Assembly: GCF_051014685.1 (NCBI RefSeq)
Contig: NW_027478534.1
Span: 1,030,250 to 1,094,249 of the forward strand
Reading direction: 5' to 3'
From: Ptiloglossa arizonensis
Lineage: Eukaryota > Arthropoda > Insecta > Hymenoptera > Colletidae
DNA: 64,000 nucleotides
Part shown: positions 10,486-23,430 of the stretch, one piece after another
How the letters are laid out: every line of letters starts with the position of its first letter
How positions within the stretch are numbered: the stretch's first letter is position 1
Translations under genes and position numbers: made by a program
Notes under the pieces: generated by a model
Seen by the model: only the letters and a program-made list of their open reading frames with translations
Databases searched by the model: none
Told to the model about the DNA's origin: nothing

Positions 10486-13281
10486 CAACAGAAATTTTGC
10501 GGATTGGTCAATCCGTTTGCGAGATGTGGCAGTTTGGAGGTAAGAAACGCTTGAGAAACTCAAAATTTTCGCAGTTCTGATGCCCTAAACGAATAACTAG
10601 AACGGCCTAGGGGAAAACTACAACTACCGTTGTAATCGGGCGAGTTTCTACTTTCAGATGCAACAGAAATTTTGCGGATTGGTCAATCCGTTCGCGAGAT
10701 ATGGCAGTTTGGAGGTAAGAAACGCTTGAGAAACTCAAAATTTTCGCCGTTCTGATGCTCGAAACGAATAACTAGAACGGCCTAGGGGAAAACTACACAT
10801 ACCGTTGTAATCGGGCGAGTTTCTACTTTCAGATGCAACAGAAATTTTGCGGATTGGTCAATCCGTTCGCGAGATATGGCAGTTTGGAAATAAGAAACGC
10901 TTGAGAAACTCAAAATTTTCGCAGTTCTGATGCTCGAAACGAATAACTAGAACAGCCAAGGGGAAAAGTGCGCATACCATTGTAATCGGGCGAGTTTCTA
11001 CTTTCAGATGCAACAGAAATTTTGCGGATTGATCAATCCGTTCGCGAGATATGGCAGTTTGCAGATAAGAAACGCTTGAGAAACTCAAAATTTTCGCAGT
11101 TCTGTGCTCGAAACGAATGACTAGAACGGCCTAGGGGAGAAGTACGCACACCGTTGTAATCGGGCCAGTTTCTACTTTCAGATGCAACAGAAATTTTGCG
11201 GATTGGTCAATCCGTTCGCGAGATATGGCCGTTTGGATGTAAGATACGCTTGAGAAACTCAAAATTTTCGCAGTTGTGATGCTCGAAATGAATAACTGGA
11301 ACGGCCTAGGGGAAAACTACACATACCGCTGTAATCGGGCGTGTTTCTACTTTCAGATGCAACAGAAATTTTGCGGATTGGTCAATCCGTTCGCGAGATA
11401 TGGCAGTTTGGATGTAAGAAACGCTTGAGAAACTCAAAATTTTCGCAGTCTGATGCTCGAAACGAATAACTAGAACGGCCTAGGGGAAAACTACACGTAC
11501 CGTTGTAATCGGGCGAGTTTCTACTTTCAGATGCAACAGAAATTTTGCGGATTGGTCAATCCGTTTGCGAGATGTGGCAGTTTGGAGGTAAGAAACGCTT
11601 GAGAAACTCAAAATTTTCGCAGTTCTGATGTCCTAAACGAGTAACTAGAACGGCCTAGGGGAGAAGTACGCATACCGTTGTAATTGGGCGAGTTTCTACT
11701 TTCAGATGCAACAGAAATTTTGCGGATTAGTCAATCCGTTCGCGAGATATGGCAGTTTGGAGGTAAGAAACGCTTGAGAAACTCAAAATTTTCGCCGTTC
11801 TGATGCTCGAAACGAATAACTAGAACGGCCTAGGGGAAAACTACACATACCGTTGTAATCGGGCGAGTTTCTACTTTCAGATGCAACAGAAATTTTGCGG
11901 ATTGGTCAATCCGTTTGCGAGATGTGGCAGTTTGGAGGTAAGAAACGCTTGAGAAACTCAAAATTTTCGCAGTTCTGATGCCCTAAACGAATAACTAGAA
12001 CGGCCTAGGGGAAAACTACAACTACCGTTGTAATCGGGCGAGTTTCTACTTTCAGATGCAACAGAAATTTTGCGGATTGGTCAATCCGTTCGCGAGATAT
12101 GGCAGTTTGGAGGTAAGAAACGCTTGAGAAACTCAAAATTTTCGCCGTTCTGATGCTCGAAACGAATAACTAGAACGGCCTAGGGGAAAACTACACATAC
12201 CGTTGTAATCGGGCGAGTTTCTACTTTCAGATGCAACAGAAATTTTGCGGATTGGTCAATCCGTTCGCGAGATATGGCAGTTTGGAAATAAGAAACGCTT
12301 GAGAAACTCAAAATTTTCGAAGTTCTGATGCTCGAAAGGAATAACTAGAACAGCCAAGGGGAAAAGTGCGCATACCATTGTAATCGGGCGAGTTTCTACT
12401 TTCAGATGCAACAGAAATTTTGCGGATTGATCAATCCGTTCGCGAGATATGGCAGTTTGCAGATAAGAAACGCTTGAGAAACTCAAAATTTTCGCAGTTC
12501 TGTGCTCGAAACGAATGACTAGAACGGCCTAGGGGAGAAGTACGCACACCGTTGTAATCGGGCCAGTTTCTACTTTCAGATGCAACAGAAATTTTGCGGA
12601 TTGGTCAATCCGTTCGCGAGATATGGCCGTTTGGATGTAAGATACGCTTGAGAAACTCAAAATTTTCGCAGTTGTGATGCTCGAAATGAATAACTGGAAC
12701 GGCCTAGGGGAAAACTACACATACCGCTGTAATCGGGCGTGTTTCTACTTTCAGATGCAACAGAAATTTTGCGGATTGGTCAATCCGTTCGCGAGATATG
12801 GCAGTTTGGATGTAAGAAACGCTTGAGAAACTCAAAATTTTCGCAGTCTGATGCTCGAAACGAATAACTAGAACGGCCTAGGGGAAAACTACACGTACCG
12901 TTGAAATCGGGCGAGTTTCTACTTTCAGATGCAACAGAAATTTTGCGGATTGGTCAATCCGTTTGCGAGATGTGGCAGTTTGGAGGTAAGAAACGCTTGA
13001 GAAACTCAAAATTTTCGCAGTTCTGATGCCCTAAACGAGTAACTAGAACGGCCTAGGGGAGAAGTACCCATACCGTTGTAATTGGGCGAGTTTCTACTTT
13101 CAGATGCAACAGAAATTTTGCGGATTAGTCAATCCGTTCGCGAGATATGGCAGTTTGGAGGTAAGAAACGCTTGAGAAACTCAAAATTTTCGCCGTTCTG
13201 ATGCTCGAAACGAATAACTAGAACGGCCTAGGGGAAAACTACACATACCGTTGTAATCGGGCGAGTTTCTACTTTCAGATG
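10486..13281 (+). repeat. Tandem pair of 1,398 bp 8-monomer HOR units
   Basis: Two adjacent units, 10,486-11,883 and 11,884-13,281, each eight monomers minus two bases. Both start with a B-type monomer (TTTGCGAGATGTGG, GCCCTAAACG, CTACAACTACC) and run through the same order of markers: GAACAGCCAAGGGG, GCAGATAAG, TTCTGTGCTCG (one-base deletion), GGGCCAG, GTAAGATACG, ACCGCTG, CAGTCTGATG (one-base deletion), GATTAGTC. Only scattered substitutions separate them by eye, for example GATGTCC versus GATGCCC and TTGTAATC versus TTGAAATC. The next monomer at 13,282 (GGTCACTCCG) no longer follows the pattern. Confidence 0.9.
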
Positions 13282-14504
13282 CAACAGAAATTTTGCGGAT
13301 TGGTCACTCCGTTCGCGAGATATGGCAGTTTGGAGGTAAGAAACGCTTGAGAAACTCAAAATTTTCGCAGTTCTGATGCTCGACACGAATAACTAGAACG
13401 GCCTAGGGGAAAAGTGCGCATACCGTTGTAATCGGGCGAGTTTCTACTTTCAGATGCAACAGAAATTTTGCGGATTGATCAATCCGTTCGCGAGATATGG
13501 CAGTTTGGAGATAAGAAACGCTTGAGAAACTCAAAATTTTCGCAGTTCTGATGCTCGAAACGAGTAACTAGTGCGGCCTAGGGGAAAAGTACGCATACCG
13601 TTGTAATTGGGCGAGTTTCTACTTTCAGATGCAACAGAAATTTTGCGGATTGGTCAATCCGTTCGCGAGATATGGCAGTTTGGAAGTAAGAAACGCTTGA
13701 GAAACTCAAAATTCTCGCCGTTCTGATGCTCGAAACAAATAACTAGAACGGCCTAGGGGAAAAGTTCGCATACCGTTGTAATCGGGCGAGTTTCTACTTT
13801 CAGATGCAACAGAAATTTTGCGGATTGGTCAATCCGTTCGCGAGATATGGCAGTTTGGAAGTAAGAAACGCTTGAGAAACTCAAAATTTTCGCAGTTCTG
13901 ATGCTCGAAACGAGTAACTAGAGCGGCCTAGGGGAAAAGTACGCATACCGTTGTAATTGGGCGAGTTTCTACTTTCAGATGCAACAGAAATTTTGCGGAT
14001 TGGTCAATCCGTTCGCGAGATATTGCAGTTTGGAGGTAAGAAACGCTTGAGAAACTCAAAATTTTCGCCGTTCTGATGCTCGAAACGAATAACTAGAACG
14101 GCCTAGGGGAAAAGTGCGCATACCGTTGTAATCGGGCGAGTTTCTACTTTCAGATGCAACAGAAATTTTGGGGATTGATCAATCCGTTCGCGAGAAATGG
14201 CTGTTTGGAGATAAGAAACGCTTGAGAAACTCAAAATTTTCGCAGTTCTGATGCTCGAAACGAGTACCTAGTACGGCCTAGGGGAAAGTACGCATACCAT
14301 TGTAATCGGGCGAGTTTCTACTTTCAGATGCAACAGAAATTTTGCGGATTGATCAATCCGTTCGCGAGATATGGCAGTTTGCAGATAAGAAACGCTTGAG
14401 AAACTCAAAATTTTCGCAGTTCTGTGCTCGAAACGAATGACTAGAACGGCCTAGGGGAGAAGTACGCACACCGTTGTAATCGGGCCAGTTTCTACTTTCA
14501 GATG
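13282..14504 (+). repeat. Transition block of alternating monomers
   Basis: About seven monomers between two HOR regions. From roughly 13,450 to 14,130 two kinds tend to alternate: one with CGAGTAACTAG(T/A)GCGG and GTACGCATACCGTTGTAATTGGG, the other with CGCCGTTCTG and GTGCGCAT or GTTCGCAT. The last members reuse left-flank variants (GTACCTAGTACGG, GCAGATAAG, TTCTGTGCTCG, GGGCCAG). No stable higher-order unit is visible. Confidence 0.7.
13471..13486 (+). other. Main dyad, perfect 16 bp palindrome form
   Basis: CGGATTGATCAATCCG reads the same on both strands over all 16 bases, with TGATCA in the middle. The form recurs in many monomers (for example E3 and E7 types), alongside forms with GGTC, AGTC, GCTC, GTTC or GTT as the centre. 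The arms vary less than the centre. Confidence 0.8.
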
Positions 14505-17479
14505 CAACAGAAATTTTGCGGATTGGTCAATCCGTTCGCGAGATATGGCAGTTTGGAGGTAAGAAACGCTTGAGGAACTCAAAATTTTGGCAGTTATGAT
14601 GCTCGAAATGAATAACTGGAACGGCCTAGGGGAAAACTACACATGCCGCTGTAATCGGGCGTGTTTCTACTTTCAGATGCAACAGAAATTTTGCGGATTG
14701 GTCAATCCGTTTGCGAGATGTGGCAGTTTGGAGGTAAGAAACGCTTGAGAAACTAAAAATTTTCGCAGTTCTGATGCTCGAAACGAATAACTAGAACGCC
14801 CTAGGGGAAAAGTACGCATACCGTTGTAATCGGGCGAGTTTCTACATTCAGATGCAACAGAAATTTTGCGGTTTGGTCAAACCGTTCGCGAGATATGGCA
14901 GTTTGGAGGTAAGAAACGCTTGAGAAACTCAAAATTTTGGCAGTTATGATGCTCGAAATGAATAACTGGAACGGCCTAGGGGAAAACTACACATGCCGCT
15001 GTAATCGGGCGTGTTTCTACTTTCAGATGCAACAGAAATTTTGCGGATTGGTCAATCCGTTTGCGAGATGTGGCAGTTTGGAGGTAAGAAACGCTTGAGA
15101 AACTCAAAATTTTCGCAGTTCTGATGCTCGAAACGAGTAACTAGAACGGCCTAGGGGAGAAGTACGCATACCGTTGTAATCGGACGAGTTTCTACTTTCA
15201 GATGCAACAGAAATTTTGCGGATTAGTCAATCCGTTCGCGATATATGGCAGTTTGGAGGTAAGAAACGCTTGAGAAACTCAAAATTTTCGCAGTTCTGAT
15301 GCTCGAAACGAGTAACTAGAAAGGCCTAGGGGAAAACTACACCTACCGTTGTAATCGGGCGAGTTTCTACTTTCAGATGCAACAGAAATTTTGCGGTTTG
15401 GTCAAACCGTTCGCGAGATATGGCACTTTGGAGGTAAGAAACGCTTGAGAAACTCAAAATTTTCGCAATTATGATGCTCGAAATGAATAACTGGAACGGC
15501 CTAGGGGAAAACTACACATGCCGCTGTAATCGGGCGTGTTTCTACTTTCAGATGCAACAGAAATTTTGCGGATTGGTCAATCCGTTTGCGAGATGTGGCA
15601 GTTTGGAGGTAAGAAACGCTTGAGAAACTAAAACTTTTCGCAGTTCTGATGCCCTAAACGAATAACTAGAACGGCCTAGGGGAAAACTACACCTACCGTT
15701 GTAATCGGGCGAGTTTCTACTTTCAGATGCAACAGAAATTTTGCGGTTTGGTCAATCCGTTCGCGAGATATGGCAATTTGGAGATAAGAAACGCTTGAGA
15801 AACTCAAAATTTTCGCAGTTCTGATGCTCGAAACGAGTAACTAGAACGGCCTAGGGGAGAAGTACGCATACCGTTGTAATCGGACGAGTTTCTACTTTCA
15901 GATGCAACAGAAATTTTGCGGATTAGTCAATCCGTTCGCGATATATGGCAGTTTGGAGGTAAGAAACGCTTGAGAAACTCAAAATTTTCGCAGTTCTGAT
16001 GCTCGAAACGAGTAACTAGAAAGGCCTAGGGGAAAACTACACCTACCGTTGTAATCGGGCGAGTTTCTACTTTCAGATGCAACAGAAATTTTGCGGTTTG
16101 GTCAAACCGTTCGCGAGATATGGCACTTTGGAGGTAAGAAACGCTTGAGAAACTCAAAATTTTCGCAGTTATGATGCTCGAAATGAATAACTGGAACGGC
16201 CTAGGGGAAAACTACACATGCCGCTGTAATCGGGCGTGTTTCTACTTTCAGATGCAACAGAAATTTTGCGGATTGGTCAATCCGTTTGCGAGATGTGGCA
16301 GTTTGGAGGTAAGAAACGCTTGAGAAACTAAAAATTTTCGCAGTTCTGATGCCCTAAACGAATAACTAGAACGGTCTAGGGGAAAACTACACCTACCGTT
16401 GTAATCGGGCGAGTTTCTACTTTCAGATGCAACAGAAATTTTGCGGAATGGTCAATCCGTTCGCGAGATATGGCAATTTGGAGATAAGAAACGCTTGAGA
16501 AACTCAAAATTTTCGCAGTTCTGATGCTCGAAACGAGTAACTAGAACGGCCTAGGGGAGAAGTACGCATACCGTTGTAATCGGACGAGTTTCTACTTTCA
16601 GATGCAACAGAAATTTTGCGGATTAGTCAATCCGTTCGCGATATATGGCAGTTTGGAGGTAAGAAACGCTTGAGAAACTCAAAATTTTCGCAGTTCTGAT
16701 GCTCGAAACGAGTAACTAGAAAGGCCTAGGGGAATACTACACCTACCGTTGTAATCGGGCGAGTTTCTACTTTCAGATGCAACAGAAATTTTGCGGTTTG
16801 GTCAAACCGTTCGCGAGATATGGCACTTTGGAGGTAAGAAACGCTTGAGAAACTCAAAATTTTCGCAGTTATGATGCTCGAAATGAATAACTGGAACGGC
16901 CTAGGGGAAAACTACACATGCCGCTGTAATCGGGCGTGTTTCTACTTTCAGATGCAACAGAAATTTTGCGGATTGGTCAATCCGTTTGCGAGATGTGGCA
17001 GTTTGGAGGTAAGAAACGCTTGAGAAACTAAAAATTTTCGCAGTTCTGATGCCCTAAACGAATAACTAGAACGGCCTAGGGGAAAACTACACCTACCGTT
17101 GTAATCGGGCGAGTTTCTACTTCCAGATGCAACAGAAATTTTGCGGAATGGTCAATCCGTTCGCGAGATATGGCAATTTGGAGATAAGAAACGCTTGAGA
17201 TACTCAAAATTTTCGCAGTTCTGATGCTCGAAACGAGTAACTAGAACGGCCTAGGGGAGAAGTACGCATACCGTTGTAATCGGACGAGTTTCTACTTTCA
17301 GATGCAACAGAAATTTTGCGGATTAGTCAATCCGTTCGCGATATATGGCAGTTTGGAGGTAAGAAACGCTTGAGAAACTCAAAATTTTCGCAGTTCTGAT
17401 GCTCGAAACGAGTAACTAGAACGGCCTAGGGGAAAACTACACCTACCGTTGTAATCGGGCGAGTTTCTACTTTCAGATG
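14505..17479 (+). repeat. A-B-C-D higher-order repeat, 700 bp, first block
   Basis: Class A monomers begin at 14,855, 15,380, 16,080 and 16,780, the last three exactly 700 bp apart. A has CGGTTTGGTCAAACCG, CACTTTGG, GTTATGATG, AATGAATAACTGG and CATGCCGCTG...GCGTG. B has TTTGCGAGATGTGG, GAAACTAAAA, GCCCTAAACG and CACCTACC. C has CAATTTGGAGATAAG, CGAGTAACTAGAACGG, GAGAAGTACGC and ATCGGACGAG. D has GATTAGTC, CGATATATGG, CTAGAAAGGCC and CACCTACC. The 14,855 to 15,380 step is only 525 bp because B and C are fused into one chimeric monomer. The last D at 17,305 has AGAACGG instead of AGAAAGG. Confidence 0.9.
15030..15204 (+). repeat. Chimeric B/C monomer
   Basis: The left part is class B (GATTGGTCAATCCG, TTTGCGAGATGTGG, GGAGGTAAG). 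The right part is class C (GCTCGAAACGAGTAACTAGAACGG, GAGAAGTACGC, ATCGGACGAG). It is a full 175 bp and is followed by D at 15,205, so one monomer was lost from the A-B-C-D unit without disturbing the register. This is the expected product of unequal crossover or conversion between neighbours. Confidence 0.85.
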
Positions 17480-20400
17480 CAACAGAAATTTTGCGGATTG
17501 GTCAATCCGTTTGCGAGATGTGGCAGTTTGGAGGTAAGAAAGGCTTGAGAAACTCAAAATTTTCGCAGTTCTGATGCCCTAAACGAATAACTAGAACGGC
17601 CTAGGGGAAAACTACACCTACCGTTGTAATCGGGCGAGTTTCTACTTTCAGATGCAACAGAAATTTTGCGGATTGCTCAATCCGTTCGCGAGATATGGCA
17701 GTTTGGAGATAAGAAACGCTTGAGAAACTCAAAACTTTCGCAGTTCTGATGCTCCAAACGAGTAACTAGAGCGGCCTAGGGGAAAACTACACACACCGTT
17801 GTCATCGGGCGAGTTTCTACTTTCAGATGCAACAGAAATTTTGGGGATTGATCAATCCGTTCGCGAGATATGGCAATTTGGAGATAAGAAACGCTTGAGA
17901 AACTCAAAATTTTCGCAGTTCTGATGCTCGAAACGAGTAACTAGAACGGCCTAGGGGAGAAGTACGCATACCGTTGTAATCGGGCGAGTTTCTACTTTCA
18001 GAAGCAACAGAAATTTTGCGGATTGGTCAATCCGTTCGCGAGATATGGCAGTTTGGAGGTAAGAAACGCTTGAGAAACTCAAAATTTTCGCAGTTCTGAT
18101 GCTCGAAATGAATAACTGGAACGGCCCAGGGGAAAACTACACATACCGTTGTAATCGGGCGAGTTTCTACTTTCAGATGCAACAGAAATTTTGCGGATTG
18201 GTCAATCCGTTCGCGAGATATGGCAGTTTGGAGGTAAGAAACGCTTGAGAAACTCAAAATTTTCGCAGTTCTGATGCTCGACACGAATAACTAGAGCGGC
18301 CTAGGGGAAAAGTGCGCATACCGTTGTAATCGGGCGAGTTTCTACTTTCAGATGCAACAGAAATTTTGCGGATTGATCAATCCGTTCGCGAGATATGGCA
18401 GTTTGGAAGTAAGAAACGCTTGAGAAACACAAAATTTTCGCCGTTCTGATGCTCGAAACGAATAACAAGAACGGCCTAGGGGAAAAGTGCGCATACCGTT
18501 GTAATCGGGCGAGTTTCTACTTTCAGATGCAACAGAAATTTTGCGGTTTGGTCAAACGGTTCGCGAGATATGGCAGTTTGGAGGTAAGGAACGCTTGAGA
18601 AACTGAAAATTTTCGCAGTTATGATGCTCGAAATGAATAACTGGAACGGCCTAGGGGAAAACTACACCTACCGTTGTAATCGGGCGAGTTTCTACTTTCA
18701 GATGCAACAGAAATTTTGCGGATTGGTCAATCCGTTTGCGAGATGTGGCAGTTTGGAGGTAAGAAACGCTTGAGAAACTCAAAATTTTCGCAGTTCTGAT
18801 GCCCTAAACGAATAACTAGAACGGCCTAGGGGAAAACTACACCTACCGTTGTAATCGGGCGAGTTTCTACTTTCAGATGCAACAGAAATTTTGCGGATTG
18901 CTCAATCCGTTGGCGAGATATGGCAGTTTGGAGATAAGAAACGCTTGAGAAACTCAAAACTTTCGCAGTTCTGATGCTCCAAACGAGTAACTAGAGCGGC
19001 CTAGGGGAGAAGTACGCATACCGTTGTCATCGGGCGAGTTTCTACTTTCAGATGCAACAGAAATTTTGCGGATTGATCAATCCGTTCGCGAGATATGGCA
19101 ATTTGGAGATAAGAAACGCTTGAGAAACTCAAAAATTTTCGCAGTTCTGATGCTCGAAACGAGTAACTAGAACGGCCTAGGGGAGAAGTACGCATACCGT
19201 TGTAATCGGACGAGTTTCTACTTTCAGAAGCAACAGAAATTTTGCGGATTGGTCAATCCGTTCGCGAGATATGGCAGTTTGGAGGTAAGAAACGCTTGAG
19301 AAACTCAAAATTTTCGCAGTTCTGATGCTCGAAATGAATAACTGGAACGGCCCAGGGGAAAACTACACATACCGTGTAATCGGGCGAGTTTCTACTTTCA
19401 GATGCAACAGAAATTTTGCGGATTGGTCAATCCGTTCGCGAGATATGGCAGTTTGGAGGTAAGAAACGCTTGAGAAACTCAAAATTTTCGCAGTTCTGAT
19501 GCTCGACACGAATAACTAGAGCGGCCTAGGGGAAAAGTGCGCATACCGTTGTAATCGGGCGAGTTTCTACTTTCAGATGCAACAGAAATTTTGCGGATTG
19601 ATCAATCCGTTCGCGAGATATGGCAGTTTGGAGGTAAGAAACGCTTGAGAAACTCAAAATTTTCGCAGTTCTGATGCTCGACACGAATAACTAGAGCGGC
19701 CTAGGGGAAAAGTGCGCATACCGTTGTAATCGGGCGAGTTTCTACTTTCAGATGCAACAGAAATTTTGCGGATTGATCAATCCGTTCGCGAGATATGGCA
19801 GTTTGGAAGTAAGAAACGCTTGAGAAACACAAAATTTTCGCCGTTCTGATGCTCGAAACGAATAACAAGAACGGCCTAGGGGAAAAGTGCGCATACCGTT
19901 GTAATCGGGCGAGTTTCTACTTTCAGATGCAACAGAAATTTTGCGGTTTGGTCAAACGGTTCGCGAGATATGGCAGTTTGGAGGTAAGAAACGCTTGAGA
20001 AACTGAAAATTTTCGCTGTTATGATGCTCGAAATGAATAACTGGAACGGCCTAGGGGAAAACTACACCTACCGTTGTAATCGGGCGAGTTTCTACTTTCA
20101 GATGCAACAGAAATTTTGCGGATTGGTCAATCCGTTTGCGAGATGTGGCAGTTTGGAGGTAAGAAACGCTTGAGAAACTCAAAATTTTCGCAGTTCTGAT
20201 GCCCTAAACGAATAACTAGAGCGGCCTAGGGGAAAACTACACCTACCGTTGTAATCGGGCGAGTTTCTACTTTCAGATGCAACAGAAATTTTGCGGATTG
20301 CTCAATCCGTTGGCGAGATATGGCAGTTTGGAGATAAGAAACGCTTGAGAAACTCAAAACTTTCGCAGTTCTGATGCTCCAAACGAGTAACTAGAGCGGC

Positions 20401-21154
20401 CTAGGGGAGAAGTACGCATACCGTTGTCATCGGGCGAGTTTCTACTTTCAGATGCAACAGAAATTTTGCGGATTGATCAATCCGTTCGCGAGATATGGCA
20501 ATTTGGAGATAAGAAACGCTTGAGAAACTCAAAATTTTCGCAGTTCTGATGCTCGAAACGAGTAACTAGAACGGCCTAGGGGAGAAGTACGCATACCGTT
20601 GTAATCGGACGAGTTTCTACTTTCAGAAGCAACAGAAATTTTGCGGATTGGTCAATCCGTTCGCGAGATATGGCAGTTTGGAGGTAAGAAACGCTTGAGA
20701 AACTCAAAATTTTCGCAGTTCTGATGCTCGAAATGAATAACTGGAACGGCCCAGGGGAAAACTACACATACCGTTGTAATCGGGCGAGTTTCTACTTTCA
20801 GATGCAACAGAAATTTTGCGGATTGGTCAATCCGTTCGCGAGATATGGCAGTTTGGAGGTAAGAAACGCTTGAGAAACTCAAAATTTTCGCAGTTCTGAT
20901 GCTCGACACGAATAACTAAAGCGGCCTAGGGGAAAAGTGCGCATACCGTTGTAATCGGGCGAGTTTCTACTTTCAGATGCAACAGAAATTTTGCGGATTG
21001 ATCAATCCGTTCGCGAGATATGGCAGTTTGGAAGTAAGAAACGCTTGAGAAACACAAAATTTTCGCCGTTCTGATGCTCGAAACGAATAACTAGAACGGC
21101 CTAGGGGAAAAGTGCGCATACCGTTGTAATCGGGCGAGTTTCTACTTTCAGAAG
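17480..21154 (+). repeat. E higher-order repeat, seven monomers (about 1,225 bp), three copies
   Basis: Unit order: E1 (TTTCAGAAGCAAC instead of ATGCAAC; AATGAATAACTGG; GGCCCAGGGG), E2 (GCTCGACACG, AGAGCGG), E3 (GATTGATC, GGAAGTAAG, GAAACACAAA, CGCCGTTC), E4 (CGGTTTGGTCAAACGG, GTTATGATG), E5 (B-type), E6 (GATTGCTC, GCTCCAAACGAG, TTGTCATCGG), E7 (GATTGATC, CAATTTGG, GAGAAGTACGC). E1 starts at 18,005, 19,231 and 20,630. The second copy has eight monomers because E2 is doubled at 19,405 and 19,580. The third copy stops after E3 at 21,154. Parts of the unit return at 31,305, 38,482 and 43,208. Confidence 0.88.
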
Positions 21155-22380
21155 CAACAGAAATTTTGCGGATTGGTCAATCCGTTCGCGAGATATGGCA
21201 GTTTGGATGTAAGAAACGCTTGAGAAACTCAAAATTTTCGCAGTTATGATGCTCGAAATGAATAACTGGAACGGCCTAGGGGAAAACTACACATGCCGCT
21301 GTAATCGGGCGTGTTTCTACTTTCAGATGCAACAGAAATTTTGCGGATTGGTCAATCCGTTTGCGAGATGTGGCAGTTTGGAGGTAAGAAACGCTTGAGA
21401 AACTCAAAATTTTCGCAGTTCTGATGCCCTAAACGAATAACTAGAACGGCCTAGGGGAAAACTACACCTACCGTTGTAATCGGGCGAGTTTCTACTTTCA
21501 GATGCAACAGAAATTTTGCGGAATGGTCAATCCGTTCGCGAGATATGGCAATTTGGAGATAAGAAACGCTTGAGAAACACAAAATTATCGCAGTTCTGAT
21601 GCTCGAAACGAGTAACTAGAACGGCCTAGGGGAGAAGTACGCATACCGTTGTAATCGGACGAGTTTCTACTTTCAGATGCAACAGAAATTTTGCGGATTA
21701 GTCAATCCGTTCGCGATATATGGCAGTTTGGAGGTAAGAAACGCTTGAGAAACTCAAAATTTTCGCCGTTCTGATGCTCGAAACGAATAACTAGAACGGC
21801 CTAGGGGAAAGCTACACAATACCGTTGTAATCGGGCGAGTTTCTACTTTCAGATGCAACAGAAAATTTGCGGATTGGTCACTCCGTTCGCGAGATATGGC
21901 AGTTTGGAGGTAAGAAACGCTTGAGAAACTCAAAATTTTCGCAGTTCTGATGCCCTAAACGAATAACTAGAACGGCCTAGGGGAAAACTACACCTACCGT
22001 TGTAATCGGCCGAGTTTCTACTTTCAGATGCAACAGAAATTTTGCGGTTTGGTCAATCCGTTCGCGAGATATGGCAATTTGGAGATAAGAAACGCTTGAG
22101 AAACTCAAAATTTTCGCAGTTCTGATGCTCGAAACGAGTAACTAGAACGGCCTAGGGGAGAAGTACGCATACCGTTGTAATCGGACGAGTTTCTACTTTC
22201 AGATGCAACAGAAATTTTGCGGATTAGTCAATCCGTTCGCGATATATGGCAGTTTGGAGGTAAGAAACGCTTGAGAAACTCAAAATTTTCGCAGTTCTGA
22301 TGCTCGAAACGAGTAACTAGAAAGGCCTAGGGGAAAACTACACCTACCGTTGTAATCGGGCGAGTTTCTACTTTCAGATG
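21155..22380 (+). repeat. Link segment between E block and A-B-C-D array
   Basis: Seven monomers: an E1/A hybrid (AGAAGCAAC, GGATGTAAG, GTTATGATG, CATGCCGCTG), B at 21,330, C with GAAACACAAAATTATCG at 21,505, a D/CCGTTC monomer with CTACACAATACC (+1 base) at 21,680, a GAAAATTTGCGG...GGTCACTCCG monomer at 21,856, C' (CGGTTTGGTCAATCCG) at 22,031 and D at 22,206. The same order without the B monomer is found from 31,830 in the next super-unit. Confidence 0.8.
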
Positions 22381-23430
22381 CAACAGAAATTTTGCGGTTT
22401 GGTCAAACCGTTCGCGAGATATGGCACTTTGGAGGTAAGAAACGCTTGAGAAACTCAAAATTTTCGCAGTTATGATGCTCGAAATGAATAACTGGAACGG
22501 CCTAGGGGAAAACTACACATGCCGCTGTAATCGGGCGTGTTTCTACTTTCAGATGCAACAGAAATTTTGCGGATTGGTCAATCCGTTTGCGAGATGTGGC
22601 AGTTTGGAGGTAAGAAACGCTTGAGAAACTAAAAATTTTCGCAGTTCTGATGCCCTAAACGAATAACTAGAACGGCCTAGGGGAAAACTACACCTACCGT
22701 TGTAATCGGGCGAGTTTCTACTTTCAGATGCAACAGAAATTTTGCGGAATGGTCAATCCGTTCGCGAGATATGGCAATTTGGAGATAAGAAACGCTTGAG
22801 AAACTCAAAATTTTCGCAGTTCTGATGCTCGAAACGAGTAACTAGAACGGCCTAGGGGAGAAGTACGCATACCGTTGTAATCGGACGAGCTTCTACTTTC
22901 AGATGCAACAGAAATTTTGCGGATTGGTCAATCCGTTTGCGAGATGTGGCAGTTTGGAGGTAAGAAACGCTTGAGAAACTAAAAATTTTCGCAGTTCTGA
23001 TGCCCTAAACGAATAACTAGAACGGCCTAGGGGAAAACTACACCTACCGTTGTAATCGGGCGAGTTTCTACTTTCAGATGCAACAGAAATTTTGCGGTTT
23101 GGTCAATCCGTTCGCGAGATATGGCAATTTGGAGATAAGAAACGCTTGAGAAACTCAAAATTTTCGCAGTTCTGATGCTCGAAACGAGTAACTAGAACGG
23201 CCTAGGGGAGAAGTACGCATACCGTTGTAATCGGACGAGTTTCTACTTTCAGATGCAACAGAAATTTTGCGGATTAGTCAATCCGTTCGCGATATATGGC
23301 AGTTTGGAGGTAAGAAACGCTTGAGAAACTCAAAATTTTCGCAGTTCTGATGCTCGAAACGAGTAACTAGAAAGGCCTAGGGGAAAACTACACCTACCGT
23401 TGTAATCGGGCGAGTTTCTACTTTCAGATG
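22381..23430 (+). repeat. A-B-C-B-C'-D six-monomer HOR variant, 1,050 bp
   Basis: Starts with class A at 22,381 and the next A is at 23,431, six monomers later. Compared with the 700 bp unit, an extra B-C' pair is inserted after C. The C before the insertion carries a diagnostic T-to-C change (CGGACGAGCTT, around 22,890). C' differs from C in having CGGTTTGGTC at the dyad. The same variant with the same T-to-C mark returns at 27,980 and 29,730. Confidence 0.88.

Noticed and set aside
21838..21900. The GAAAATTTGCGG/GGTCACTCCG monomer as a separate element
   Set aside because: It is an ordinary monomer with two substitutions that travels with the F cassette and link segments. It has no extra sequence.
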